From Chloracidobacterium sp. (GTDB lineage Bacteria; Acidobacteriota; Blastocatellia; Pyrinomonadales; Pyrinomonadaceae), in NCBI GenBank assembly GCA_016716365.1, contig JADJWM010000018.1, positions 930,001 through 994,000 on the forward strand: a stretch of 64,000 nucleotides of DNA, given 5' to 3'. Within the stretch, counting starts at the first letter, position 1, and each line of letters opens with the position of its first letter. A model generated the notes under the pieces. The model was given only the letters and a program-made list of their open reading frames with translations, ran no database searches and was not told where the DNA came from. The translations under genes were made by a program, and so were the position numbers. Below are positions 18,106-27,175 of the stretch, piece by piece.

Positions 18106-21100
18106 ATGGACGAGATCACGACAAATGTCCCCAAGACATTTAGAGATCGCGTAAGTGCTTTCAGGTACCTGATCGTGCTTACGGCCCTGGCAGCTGTTGC
18201 TGTTGCGGGTTACACGTTCCTGCCTGAAGCCAATGTGGCTGCCCAGGTAGAAGACACGAAATCCGGTGTAGTCCAGGAAGGCCCTGAAGTGGCGACCCAG
18301 CCGATGATCGATTTTGCGATCGGAGCGTTGAAGTCGGCCTCGGGTTATGGAGTATATGCCGAGAGAGGAATCGTCGAGATCGGCGATGTAGAGATCAAAG
18401 GAGCCAAGGGCGACGCGATGCGGTCGGCCGAGGGCCGGAAAGCGACGAAGGAGTTGTCGAACGCAATTGATGCGATGAGACAGCTGCCGTGCGTCGAGGT
18501 AAAGAGCGGAGACCTGACGGGGAAGAGCTTTGGCCCCGGAGTGTACTGCCTGAGCTCGGCTGAGCTGGCAGGCGAGATGGTCGTCGCGGGCAACGGGGAT
18601 GCAGCGGGAACGTTCATCTTCCGTGTCGCGGGAACGCTCAAAGTAAAAGACGGATCGAGCATCGAGCTTGACAACGGAGCACAGGCAGGAAACGTGTTCT
18701 TTGTTGCCGAGGATGCAGAGATCGGCGGCGATGTGATGTTCCGAGCCAGCGTTCTGGCAGCTAACGACGTAAAGGTCGGCAGCGGCTCGACGGTGACGGA
18801 CAAAGTATTTGCCCTTGGAAAGGCCGAGCTTGAGAACAGCACGGTGCAGAGCGGCGGCCGCGGCTGGATACAGATCTGTAAACGGCAGCTTCCTGTTTCG
18901 GCAGCGAACGACCTTTCGAACTGGATATTCCACTTTGTTGTGACCGGTGTGGACGCGAACCAGCCGGGATCGGCCGAGAACCCGATGAGGGTACCTGTGG
19001 GATCGTGCTCGACGCCGTTTTCGGTGAAGGCCGGCCCGCAGACAGTTACGGAGTTGAATTCGGGAACGCTTATCACCCCTTCGACGGGAACGTTCACGGG
19101 CAACTTCGAACTTTACAACGTTATCCAGGTGAACCCGCAGCCGCCGTCACAGGCCGGCCAGTCGGCACTTGGTTTGGTGAACCTTGCTACTCGCGTGGCG
19201 AACGTGAACATCGTCGAAGGCACTGTGAACGGCGTATTGACGCTTGAGTTCTACAACCGCCGCACGATCACGGGCTTCATCGAGATCTGCAAGCGTGCAG
19301 CCACCGGCGCACCGCTCAACCAGGCAGCCATCGCTGTTGGGCTTCCTTCGGGCGGCATTCCGCTACCGGGACCGGGCAACACGCTTTACAACCCGCCGGG
19401 CGCGAACCCGCTTTCGGGCGGCGACCCCGATGTGACGGGATTCTTCCAGTACACGATCGAGGACGTATATTCGGTCAACCAACTGAACCCGAACGTCAAG
19501 ACGCTCCAGATCTTCACGATCCCGGTCGGACAATGTACCGGCCCGATCGCGGTGACCAAGGGCGATCCTGCACCGCAGGGCAACCCGCGGTTCTCGTTCG
19601 CGTATGTTTCGGAGCTTCCGCGTGCAGGATTCTATCTTGAATCGGTCGAAGTTCTGCCCGATGACAGATTCTCACTGCTGGTCCTTGGTCAGATCGTTGG
19701 CGTCAGCCCCACCGGTGCGGACGTGATTATCCCTGCACCGGGTGCGGGATTTGTTGACGTACGTGTGGTTGAATCGGCAACATCGGCGAATGAAACGCTG
19801 GTGATCTTCGTGAACCGCTCGAACCCGAGCACGTTCAAGGTCTGTAAGGTCGCTGGGCCTGGCATCCCGGTCAACACGCTCTTTACCTTTACGGTAGTGG
19901 GCTGGGGGCCGACCAATGCGTCACATCCGCAGTTTGCCAGCTACGGCATCGTAACGCGTACGTTCGACGTGCGTGCGGGCGACCCGGCACAGGGCGGAAC
20001 CTGCGAACTGGTACCCGGCTTTGGTGCTAACCCGCCGAGCTGGACGCCGTTCCAGACGTTTGTGAACGGAACGCCGGTCTATGTTTATGAGAACGGTGTC
20101 TCGATCAACAACACGATACCGCAGAATCCGGGACAGCTTCGTGTCTCGCAGATCCGCCAGTTCGGCTCTTCGTTCACGAACACCACGATCGCGGGCTTCA
20201 GCCCGAACCCGTGGCTCGTTCCGGCAGCGGCAACGACCGAAGTCTTCAACAGCACGGGCACGGTCAACATTCCGGATGACGGCCCGGCGGTTGCGATCCC
20301 GGTCAACGTTCCCGATGCCGGCCTGATCACGGATGTCAATGCGGGAGTCCGCATCGACCATCCGTTCGCTGATTGGGACCTCCGTCTCGGTATCTCGAAT
20401 CCGGTGGGCCTTTCCCAGGTCCTCAGGACCGAAGATCCGGGCGACGGCGGTGCCAACTTCGGCTCCGGCGCCAACAGCTGCGCAGGCACTCTGACGATGT
20501 TCGACGACGAGGCAGGCAGCTCGATCGCGACCGCATCTGCTCCGTTCGCCGGTTCGTTCCAGCCCGAAGTCGGATCACTGTCCGTCTATGACGGCCTCGG
20601 AATGAACGGTACATGGAGAATGATCGCACAGGATACCGATGCTATCGGTACCGGTGTTATCGGCTGCGGACGACTCGAGATCACCAACTCTCAGTATGTC
20701 GGACGTGCAGCGGTGTTTGCCCGCACACGCGAAGTGGTTGTCGAGTTCACCAACTTCCGGTTCAGGCCGACCACGTTGAAGGTCTGTAAGATCGGAAACG
20801 GTGCGGCCCAGGGCCAGGACTACAACTTCACGGTTGCTCTGGTCAGCCCGGTCATCGGCGGTGCTAACCCCGGCCCGATGTTCCCGCCGTTCTCAACGAA
20901 CGTGTCGGTGATCGCAGGACCTGGCGGCACCCAGGAAGGTAACTGTACCTTCGTGAACGGAGCCGGATTGCTCGGCGGTGCCTTTAACCAGGGATCGACC
21001 GTAACGATCACGGAAGCCGCAGGCAAGTTGGTTGAAGTACGCTGCCCGTCATGCGGTCCTGGCGGCCTGACCGTCGACCTCCCGCTGAGGAGAGCGACGC

Positions 21101-21996
21101 TGAGCGGCCCGAACGGACTGGTTGCCGGTATCAACGCGGTGATCTTCACCAATAACGCTGATCAGGCACCGGTAGGCGAACGTCCTGCCAGATTCGACTT
21201 CGACGGCGACAAGAAAGCCGACGCAGCCGTATATAAGCAGACGACGGGAGACTGGTCGTGGAGATCGAGTGCCGATAACAACTCACTGAAGACGCGTAAC
21301 TTCGGTGTTGCAGGTGACAAGCTTGTCGCAGCCGACTATGACGGCGACGGCATCACCGACTACGCCGTGTACCGTCCGTCGAACGGGCGCTGGTACTTCC
21401 AGGGCTCGACGGGTATCTTCGAATACCATCAGTGGGGCGAAGCCACGGATATTCCTCTGACGGGTGATTACAATGGAGACGGCCGAGCCGACTTCATCAT
21501 CTTCCGTCCGTCGAATGGAACGTGGTATGTGAAGACGACGAACGACCAGTTCGCCATCTTCCAGTTCGGCATCCCGACCGACGATCCGCTGACCGGCGAC
21601 TTCGATGATGACGGCAGAACGGATGTTGGTGTGTTCAGGAACGGAACGTGGTACACGCTCGAATCGACGCGTGGCTTCCGCGTGACGCAGTTTGGACAGA
21701 CCGGCGACATCCCGACACCGGCAGACTACGACGGCGACGGCAAGGCCGACATCTCGGTCTACCGTAACGGAACGTGGTACATGCTGAGCGAGACGGCCTA
21801 CACGGTCAAGCAGCACGGAACGTCTACGGACATTCCGGTACCTGCTGACTATGACGGCGACGGCAAGGCAGACCTTGCAGTGTTCCGTGCGGCCGAAGGC
21901 AAATGGATGATCAAGAAGTCGAGCCTAGGTGAGAGTGCGACAGACGACGAACTCTCGCTCGGATCGGCTGATGATTCGGCAGTCCAGGCTCAGTAG
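18106..21996 (+). CDS. giant secreted ice-binding-like / FG-GAP repeat protein, copy 2
   Basis: This 1296-residue paralogue has the same domain order as the upstream gene: hydrophobic N-terminal segment, DUF3494 ice-binding-like domain, four CK/GxC cysteine repeats, P-domain-like module, then FG-GAP repeats. The N-terminal 380 and C-terminal 270 residues are nearly identical to copy 1, even at most synonymous positions. The P-domain region (about 20230-20700) is clearly diverged: TTEVFNSTGTVNIPDDGPAV replaces SVESFETAGPIALGND, which makes the P-domain match clearer here. A short linker after GFIEICKRAA also differs. The start at 18106 follows GGAGG at 18093-18097. It likely acts with or in place of copy 1 on the cell surface. 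Confidence 0.85.
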   Translation: MDEITTNVPKTFRDRVSAFRYLIVLTALAAVAVAGYTFLPEANVAAQVEDTKSGVVQEGPEVATQPMIDFAIGALKSASGYGVYAERGIVEIGDVEIKGAKGDAMRSAEGRKATKELSNAIDAMRQLPCVEVKSGDLTGKSFGPGVYCLSSAELAGEMVVAGNGDAAGTFIFRVAGTLKVKDGSSIELDNGAQAGNVFFVAEDAEIGGDVMFRASVLAANDVKVGSGSTVTDKVFALGKAELENSTVQSGGRGWIQICKRQLPVSAANDLSNWIFHFVVTGVDANQPGSAENPMRVPVGSCSTPFSVKAGPQTVTELNSGTLITPSTGTFTGNFELYNVIQVNPQPPSQAGQSALGLVNLATRVANVNIVEGTVNGVLTLEFYNRRTITGFIEICKRAATGAPLNQAAIAVGLPSGGIPLPGPGNTLYNPPGANPLSGGDPDVTGFFQYTIEDVYSVNQLNPNVKTLQIFTIPVGQCTGPIAVTKGDPAPQGNPRFSFAYVSELPRAGFYLESVEVLPDDRFSLLVLGQIVGVSPTGADVIIPAPGAGFVDVRVVESATSANETLVIFVNRSNPSTFKVCKVAGPGIPVNTLFTFTVVGWGPTNASHPQFASYGIVTRTFDVRAGDPAQGGTCELVPGFGANPPSWTPFQTFVNGTPVYVYENGVSINNTIPQNPGQLRVSQIRQFGSSFTNTTIAGFSPNPWLVPAAATTEVFNSTGTVNIPDDGPAVAIPVNVPDAGLITDVNAGVRIDHPFADWDLRLGISNPVGLSQVLRTEDPGDGGANFGSGANSCAGTLTMFDDEAGSSIATASAPFAGSFQPEVGSLSVYDGLGMNGTWRMIAQDTDAIGTGVIGCGRLEITNSQYVGRAAVFARTREVVVEFTNFRFRPTTLKVCKIGNGAAQGQDYNFTVALVSPVIGGANPGPMFPPFSTNVSVIAGPGGTQEGNCTFVNGAGLLGGAFNQGSTVTITEAAGKLVEVRCPSCGPGGLTVDLPLRRATLSGPNGLVAGINAVIFTNNADQAPVGERPARFDFDGDKKADAAVYKQTTGDWSWRSSADNNSLKTRNFGVAGDKLVAADYDGDGITDYAVYRPSNGRWYFQGSTGIFEYHQWGEATDIPLTGDYNGDGRADFIIFRPSNGTWYVKTTNDQFAIFQFGIPTDDPLTGDFDDDGRTDVGVFRNGTWYTLESTRGFRVTQFGQTGDIPTPADYDGDGKADISVYRNGTWYMLSETAYTVKQHGTSTDIPVPADYDGDGKADLAVFRAAEGKWMIKKSSLGESATDDELSLGSADDSAVQAQ

Positions 21997-22011
21997 CCAA
22001 CACAGACTCGA

Positions 22012-22098
22012 CCGGGAGGCCCTCGACATAAAGAGGGCCCTCCGGCCGAACAAACCATAGGAAAGGAAAGGCGTGAGAGATCACGCCTTTCTTTTTTT
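22012..22098 (+). terminator. double hairpin terminator after copy 2
   Basis: It is identical in sequence to the structure after copy 1. A GC-rich imperfect hairpin is followed by AAAGGCGTGA at 22067-22076 paired with TCACGCCTTT at 22081-22090, then C and seven T. Confidence 0.9.
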
Positions 22099-22107
22099 GT
22101 GCCGAGA

Positions 22108-22325
22108 GAAAGGTGACGAGGGACGAGGGCGGGGGCAGAAGGCAGAAGGCAGGGGGCCGGGAAAAGATGAAGGATCAGGGATGAAAGAGGAGGGACGAGG
22201 GACGAGGGATGAGGGACGAGTGAAGAGGGCGGAAGGTATGGGGCTGGACGAGGGCGGGGAAAGGATGAAGGATGAAGGATGAGGGATGAGGGCGGAGGGC
22301 GGAAGGCGGAAGGCAGAAGGATGAA
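22108..22325. repeat. purine-rich heptamer repeat array 2
   Basis: This is a second copy of the heptamer array, longer than the first. Its first ~150 bases match array 1 closely. It then adds AAGGATG, AGGGATG, AGGGCGG, AAGGCGG and AAGGCAG units up to the end of the VWFA gene on the other strand. The 7-base phase is kept through most of it. Confidence 0.85.
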
Positions 22326-22330
22326 GCTGG

Positions 22331-23464
22331 TCAGGGGGAACTGGGGGAGTCGGCGACGATGTAGCTGTCGCGGGCCCGGATGATCAGGTTCGGGCGGTTC
22401 ACGCGGACGCGGATCTGCTTTCGCTGGCCGGGGACGCCTTTCACGGCCGGGATATAACCGACGTTATATTGCCGCCGCAGTTCTTCAGCGATGCCCTCGA
22501 AGGCGGCGGTCAGGCCGCCGGGCGTCGATTCCGGGCGAAAGACCCGCCCGCCGGTGTAATCGGCCAACTCCTGCAGGTATTTTCGGCCGAGAGCGTAATC
22601 CCCGGGCCGGGTGCCGATCTGGCTGCCGATCACGGGGAAGGGCGAGCCCGCTCCCTGGCGGTTCCACTCGAATGTGTCGTAATAGATCGGGAAGACCATG
22701 GCATCGGCCTCTTCGGCAACGGTCAAAGTGGTGTCGTAGCCGGCTTTTCTGGATGTCGTATCGACGCCGTCCGTGAACAGCACGACCGCCTTTCGCCCCT
22801 CGATCCGGCTGAGTCGCCTTCGCAGCACTTGATCGACGGCGTCGTAAAGCGAAGTGCCCATCCCGAAATCGGCCTTTCCGATGGCCTTGTAGATCCGCTG
22901 GCGATCGTTCGTCACGTCGGTCAGGACGCTGACGTTGCGGTCAAATTCAATAACCATGACCGAATCCTGGATCTTGAGCTGGTCGACGAACGCCCTTGCG
23001 GCCTCGCGTATCTCCTCGATCCGGTAATTCGTCGAAAGGCTCGTATCGAGCAGAAGGACGACCGTAAAAGGCTTGTCCGACGTGCCGAAATAGGCGATCT
23101 CCTGTTCGACGCCGTCCTCGAAGATCTTGAACTCCGACCGGCGGATGTTCGGGACGTACAGGCCGCTCCGGTCAAAGACCGAGACGGGGATGGTGATCAG
23201 GTCGGTCTCGACCTTAATGACCTGGTCCTCGCTCTCCACCTCGACCGGCTTTGCGTTCGGGGCCGGCTTCGCGGCTGTCGGCGCCGGGCGGGCGGCCATG
23301 TTCGGCGAGCGCGACCGCATCGGCCTGGATTCGGAATATTCGGAAGGATCAATCGTTTCGGCGGCGGCGGGCGTCGGCGTGGCCGCAGGGCGGCGGCCGG
23401 ATTGAGCCGCCGTAAGCGTGGCCGCGGTCAACAGCATCAGCGATAGGATCGGGGTCCTTTGCAT
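22331..23464 (-). CDS. VWFA domain protein, acidobacterial type
   Basis: The 377-residue product has a signal peptide (MQRTPILSLMLLTAATLTAAQ) and a Pro/Ala-rich linker. A beta domain (IKVETDLITIPVSVFDRSGLYVPN with FKIFEDGVEQEI) precedes a von Willebrand A domain, with metal-binding DTSLS near residue 135 and FTDGVD near 229. This arrangement matches the VWFA-related family that is expanded in Acidobacteria. It is probably exported and involved in protein binding; partners are unknown. I chose the ATG at 23464 rather than one 27 bases upstream because it begins the signal peptide. The stop codon abuts the heptamer array. Confidence 0.85.
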   Translation of the reverse strand: MQRTPILSLMLLTAATLTAAQSGRRPAATPTPAAAETIDPSEYSESRPMRSRSPNMAARPAPTAAKPAPNAKPVEVESEDQVIKVETDLITIPVSVFDRSGLYVPNIRRSEFKIFEDGVEQEIAYFGTSDKPFTVVLLLDTSLSTNYRIEEIREAARAFVDQLKIQDSVMVIEFDRNVSVLTDVTNDRQRIYKAIGKADFGMGTSLYDAVDQVLRRRLSRIEGRKAVVLFTDGVDTTSRKAGYDTTLTVAEEADAMVFPIYYDTFEWNRQGAGSPFPVIGSQIGTRPGDYALGRKYLQELADYTGGRVFRPESTPGGLTAAFEGIAEELRRQYNVGYIPAVKGVPGQRKQIRVRVNRPNLIIRARDSYIVADSPSSP

Positions 23465-23508
23465 GCCGGGATCAACAGATAATAAGGGCAAAAGAGCTTC
23501 GATGCTTC

Positions 23509-23526
23509 AAACCCGCTGTCGGGCTT
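23509..23526 (-). terminator. weak hairpin after the pxp operon
   Basis: AAACCCG at 23509-23515 pairs with CGGGCTT at 23520-23526 across a 4-base loop (one G-T pair). On the minus strand only three T follow the stem, so termination strength is doubtful. Confidence 0.3.
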
Positions 23527-23536
23527 GCCGCTTTTT

Positions 23537-24727
23537 CTAGAATATCGGAAACACGGTTTGAATGCTAAACGCAAGCATAACGAGCACGACCATCCAGCCG
23601 GCTGCCTGAAGAAGCGGGGAATGGACGTAATCGCCGACGACCTTGCGATTTCGGGACGCGATCAGGACCAGGGCAAGCCCCACCGGTAGAATAAAACCGT
23701 TGATGGTGCCGGCCCAGACGAGCACGGCCACCGGACGCCCGATGAACATGAAGATGAGCGTCGAGACCGCGATAAAGCCGATGATCAGGACGTTCGGCCG
23801 CCGGCCCGCCTTCTCGTGAAGCGTCTTGAGGAACGACACGGAAGTGTAGGCCGCACCGACCACCGAGGTAATTGCCGCGGACCACATGACGACGCCGAAG
23901 ATCATATAGCCGACCTCGCCGGCGGCGTTGCGGAAGACGGACGCGGGCGGGTTCGAATCGTCGATCGCCATCCCCAGGGCGACCACGCCGAATGCCGCAA
24001 GAAAAAGAAGGAAACGGATCACGGCAGTCAGGAGGATGCCGGTGACCGCGCTTCGATTGACCTCGCGGAGCGCGTCGCGGCCATGGATGCCCGCATCGAT
24101 CAGGCGGTGTGCGCCTGCGAATGTGATATAACCGCCGACCGTCCCGCCGACCAAAGTAACGACCGCCCGGACATCGATAGTCTCGGGCCATACGGATCGG
24201 AAAGCCGCTTCGGCCAGCGGCGGTCGCGAAGCGAATACGACATAAACGATAAGGCCGATCATGACAAGCCCGACGGCCTTGACGAACATGTCCATCGCCC
24301 GCCCGGCTTCCTTGAAAAGGAAGAGTGCGATGGCGACGCACGCGCTGATCAACGCTCCAGCCTCTACAGGCAGCCCGAAAAGAACGTTGAGTCCGAGTCC
24401 GCAACCCGCGATATTACCGATATTGAAAACAAGCCCGCCTGCCGCAACCAGAAACGCGAGAAAGTAGCCGCTGCCGGGAATGGCCGCATTTGCCACGTCC
24501 TGGCCGCGTTTGCCGCTGACGGTCAGGACACGCCAGACGTTCAGTTGGGCGAAGATGTCGAGGACGACCGAAAGGAGGATGACAAAGCCGAAACTGGCGA
24601 GAAGCTGCTTGGTGAAAACGGTCGTTTGGGTCAGGAAACCCGGCCCGACGGCGGACGTCGCCATCAGGAAAGCGGCCCCGAGAATTACTGAGGAGGTGCG
24701 GCCCCGGTTTGCCTGTTCTTCGGGCAT
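23537..24727 (-). CDS. NRAMP-family transporter (YcsG-like)
   Basis: The 396-residue protein has about eleven hydrophobic segments. It opens with LGAAFLMATSAVGPGFLTQTTVF, which corresponds to the NRAMP first helix; canonical metal transporters have DPGN here, whereas this has AVGPGF. YcsG-type NRAMP relatives encoded with 5-oxoprolinase genes lack the metal motif in the same way, so the substrate may be an organic acid such as 5-oxoproline rather than a metal ion; this is inference. The start at 24727 lies one base beyond the pxpA stop codon, pointing to tight operon coupling. A longer in-frame start at 24790 would overlap pxpA. Confidence 0.8.
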   Translation of the reverse strand: MPEEQANRGRTSSVILGAAFLMATSAVGPGFLTQTTVFTKQLLASFGFVILLSVVLDIFAQLNVWRVLTVSGKRGQDVANAAIPGSGYFLAFLVAAGGLVFNIGNIAGCGLGLNVLFGLPVEAGALISACVAIALFLFKEAGRAMDMFVKAVGLVMIGLIVYVVFASRPPLAEAAFRSVWPETIDVRAVVTLVGGTVGGYITFAGAHRLIDAGIHGRDALREVNRSAVTGILLTAVIRFLLFLAAFGVVALGMAIDDSNPPASVFRNAAGEVGYMIFGVVMWSAAITSVVGAAYTSVSFLKTLHEKAGRRPNVLIIGFIAVSTLIFMFIGRPVAVLVWAGTINGFILPVGLALVLIASRNRKVVGDYVHSPLLQAAGWMVVLVMLAFSIQTVFPIF

Positions 24728-24728
24728 C

Positions 24729-25487
24729 CTATTCTGGCGGACGGATCGAAACTCCTTGTTCGGTAAGTGCCCGGTTGATCGCTTCGGCAAATGGGACTGC
24801 GTTCGCGCCGTCGCCGTGAATGCAGATCGTGTCGGCCTCGACGTTGACCGAAGTTCCGTCGGTCGATGCGACGCGGCCTTCTGTGATCATCCCGACGGCC
24901 TGCAGCACTGCCGCTCCGGTATCCTCTATCAGGGCGTCGGGAAGCGAACGCGGCGTCAGGCTGCCGTCCGCCTGGTAGGACCTGTCCGCAAAGACCTCCG
25001 ACGCCGCTGCAAGGCCGGCATTGCGTGCTTCGGAAATAAGCTGGCTGCCCGAAAGGCCGTACAGTACGAGTGAGGGGTCGATGGCTCTGACGGCCGAGGC
25101 GATCGCACATGCGAGCTCAGGATCGCGGGCCGCCTGGTTATAGAGAGCGCCGTGGGGCTTGACGTGATGTAGCGAACCGCCCATCGATTCGCAAATGCCT
25201 TTCATCGCGGAGACCTGGTAAAGGACGATGTCGGACACCTCTTGCGGACTCATCGACATATTCCGCCGGCCGAAGCCCTGAAGGTCGCGATAGCCCGGAT
25301 GGGCGCCGACCGCCAGGCCTTTCTCAAAGGCCAGGGCGGCCGTTTTGCGCATCACCGTGGCATCGCCGGCGTGAAATCCGCAAGCGATATTGACCGACGA
25401 AACGAAATTCATTATTTCGGAATCGTTCCCCATTTTCCAGGGCCCGAAGCTCTCACCCATGTCGCAATTCAGATCGACTTTCAGCAT
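24729..25487 (-). CDS. pxpA: 5-oxoprolinase subunit A (LamB/YcsF family)
   Basis: The 252-residue product has family length and the characteristic N-terminus MLKVDLNCDMGESFGPW. It is followed by NIACGFHAGDATVMRKT, VGAHPGYRDLQGFGRR, HVKPHGALYNQAA and, near the end, VEADTICIHGDGANAV. PxpA works with PxpB and PxpC to hydrolyse 5-oxo-L-proline to glutamate with ATP. It follows pxpC by 30 bases and precedes the NRAMP-like gene by one base. All signature residues look intact. Confidence 0.95.
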   Translation of the reverse strand: MLKVDLNCDMGESFGPWKMGNDSEIMNFVSSVNIACGFHAGDATVMRKTAALAFEKGLAVGAHPGYRDLQGFGRRNMSMSPQEVSDIVLYQVSAMKGICESMGGSLHHVKPHGALYNQAARDPELACAIASAVRAIDPSLVLYGLSGSQLISEARNAGLAAASEVFADRSYQADGSLTPRSLPDALIEDTGAAVLQAVGMITEGRVASTDGTSVNVEADTICIHGDGANAVPFAEAINRALTEQGVSIRPPE

Positions 25488-25517
25488 CGCGGAATATCGA
25501 AAACTATAACACGGAGC

Positions 25518-26455
25518 TTACCAAAATTTGCCAAAGAAGGCCGCGATCGAGAGCTTTCGAAGCTCGCGATCGAATTCGAGGGCGGTCAGTTCGGCGGCGG
25601 CATTGTCCGTAACCCGGAAAGAGATCCGGTCGCCGGGCCCAAGCTGGGCAGCCACGGGCAGGTCGGCGGAGATGACCGTCGCGATCCGGGGATACCCGCC
25701 GGACGTCTGATGGTCGGCCATCAGCATGATCAACTGCCCGCTCGGAAGAAGCTGGATCGTCCCGAAGGTCACCGCCGCCGAGACGGTCTCATCCGACGTT
25801 GTTCGACGAAGCTCCGGGCCTTTCAAACGGTAGCCCATCCGATCGGATTGGGAAGTAAGTTCGAATTCGCTGCCGAGAAAGCGATCCTTGCTTTCGTCCG
25901 AAAGCTGTTCGAACTCGCCGCATGGAATTACCCGGACCGTCGGGCGGGGCGTGTATTTCGGCAGAAGGGAAGGCGCGACGATACCGGCCGCCGGACCGTT
26001 TGGAAGCGCCGCGGGATGGGTATTGAACACGTCGCCTGAAATGGCCCTTACTGTTTGACCAGTCAGAGTTTCTCCGCCGCCGGTCCCGTTTCCGATGAAT
26101 CCGCCGCGGACGGCCAGGTAACACCGGTTCCCGGCGGCCTTTCGTCCGAAACTGAGTTCAGAACCGGCGGCCGCCCGAACGATCTTCCAGTTTCTGATCG
26201 AAGTACCGTTAAGGACCGGCGAAAAGTCGGCGCCGCCGAGGGCGAAATCGGTCTCGTCGTCGAACAGGTATTTGCCCGGCGGGTAGTGGATCTCGATGGC
26301 GAGTGCGTAGGGGTCATTGCCGAGCAGAGTGTTCAGGATCCTAGCGCGGCACGGTCCATCGAGCCTCCGGGATTGAAACCGAAGCTCTGACGGCCGAATC
26401 GAGGGCCGCCCTGCAGGGAAGTGAAGATGCCTTCTTTAATGATCCGGATGGCCAT
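25518..26455 (-). pseudogene. pxpC: 5-oxoprolinase subunit C (frameshifted; possibly intact in the organism)
   Basis: The front (ATG at 26455) reads MAIRIIKEGIFTSLQGGPRFGRQSFGFNPGGSMDRAAL, a good match to the start of PxpC/AHS2 proteins, but hits TGA at 26333-26335. In the next frame the protein continues without a break: ILNTLLGNDPYALAIEIHYP, then YLAVRGGF and later GGYPRIATVISADL, ending at 25518. One missing base at about 26340-26342 (CTA-GG read for CTA-NGG) explains the break and would give a normal subunit of about 312 residues. PxpC is the ATP-using partner of PxpB. A sequencing or assembly slip is more likely than true gene loss, because the neighbours are intact. Confidence 0.8.
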
Positions 26456-26492
26456 CAGAGGTCGTACGGACAATATTCCGGCGGCCGCGAAA

Positions 26493-27173
26493 CTAAACGG
26501 CAGCATGAACGAAGCGGACGCGGTCGCCGGGCCGGAAGAAGCAGGGCGATCCTTCATCCTCCGTCAGAAGTGGGATGTCCGTTCGCCCGATAATGTTCCA
26601 GCCTCCGGGCGAGACGGAGGGATAGACGCCGGTCTGGTTTCCCGCGATCGCAACGCTGCCCGCGGGCACGGCGAGACGCGGCGTCGGCCTCCGCGGCAGA
26701 GCTATGCGCGGGTCGACGGTGCCCATATAGGCAAAACCCGGCAGGAAGCCGAGCATGAACACTCGATACTCCCTTCCGAGGAATACGTCGATAACCTGTT
26801 GCTCGGACATGCCCGCCGATCCCGCGATGTGATCGAGATCGAGAGCGTGGCTTTCGTCAAAACTCACCGGAACGTTTAACGTTCGAGACGCTTCGGCAGG
26901 CGTCCCGGTTGCCGATCCGAGGGCCTCTGTCACAAATTCCCGAACTCTATCGAAAGCCGATCCCCGGCCGCCGGAAACGGCAACCGGATCGTAAAAGACG
27001 GTCGTTGAGGCGATCGCGGGAACGGCTTCGATCAAGCCCGGGAAAGGGCTGTTGTTGATCCTGGAAGCCAGGGCAATAGCGGCTAAATTCAGCTCGTCAG
27101 AAAGCTCGTTGCCGAATTCGACGGTCAGTGCACGGTCGCCGAGAGGGAACATCCTTTTCGGACTGATCAACAT
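26493..27173 (-). CDS. pxpB: 5-oxoprolinase subunit B (allophanate hydrolase subunit 1-like)
   Basis: The 226-residue product has the PxpB/KipI fold signatures: FPLGDRALTVEFGNELS at the N-terminus, HALDLDHIAGSAGMSEQQVIDVFLGREYRVFMLGFLPGFAYMG in the middle, and LPRRPTPRLAVPAGSVAIAGNQTGVYPSVSPGGWNIIGRT near the C-terminus. It pairs with PxpC in the ATP-dependent 5-oxoprolinase. It starts two bases after the upstream permease stop, so it is in the same operon. KipI-type kinase inhibition is the alternative role of this family, but the full pxpBCA set favours the enzyme. Confidence 0.93.
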   Translation of the reverse strand: MLISPKRMFPLGDRALTVEFGNELSDELNLAAIALASRINNSPFPGLIEAVPAIASTTVFYDPVAVSGGRGSAFDRVREFVTEALGSATGTPAEASRTLNVPVSFDESHALDLDHIAGSAGMSEQQVIDVFLGREYRVFMLGFLPGFAYMGTVDPRIALPRRPTPRLAVPAGSVAIAGNQTGVYPSVSPGGWNIIGRTDIPLLTEDEGSPCFFRPGDRVRFVHAAV

Positions 27174-27175
27174 AT

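Noticed and set aside
22073..22282. Open frame encoding repeated KEEGRGTRDEGR-type sequence
   Set aside because: It is produced by the purine heptamer array, has no ribosome binding site and its composition follows the repeat period.
26063..26317. Open frame within the pxpC region on the minus strand
   Set aside because: It is a different frame from the PxpC sequence and shows no family similarity.
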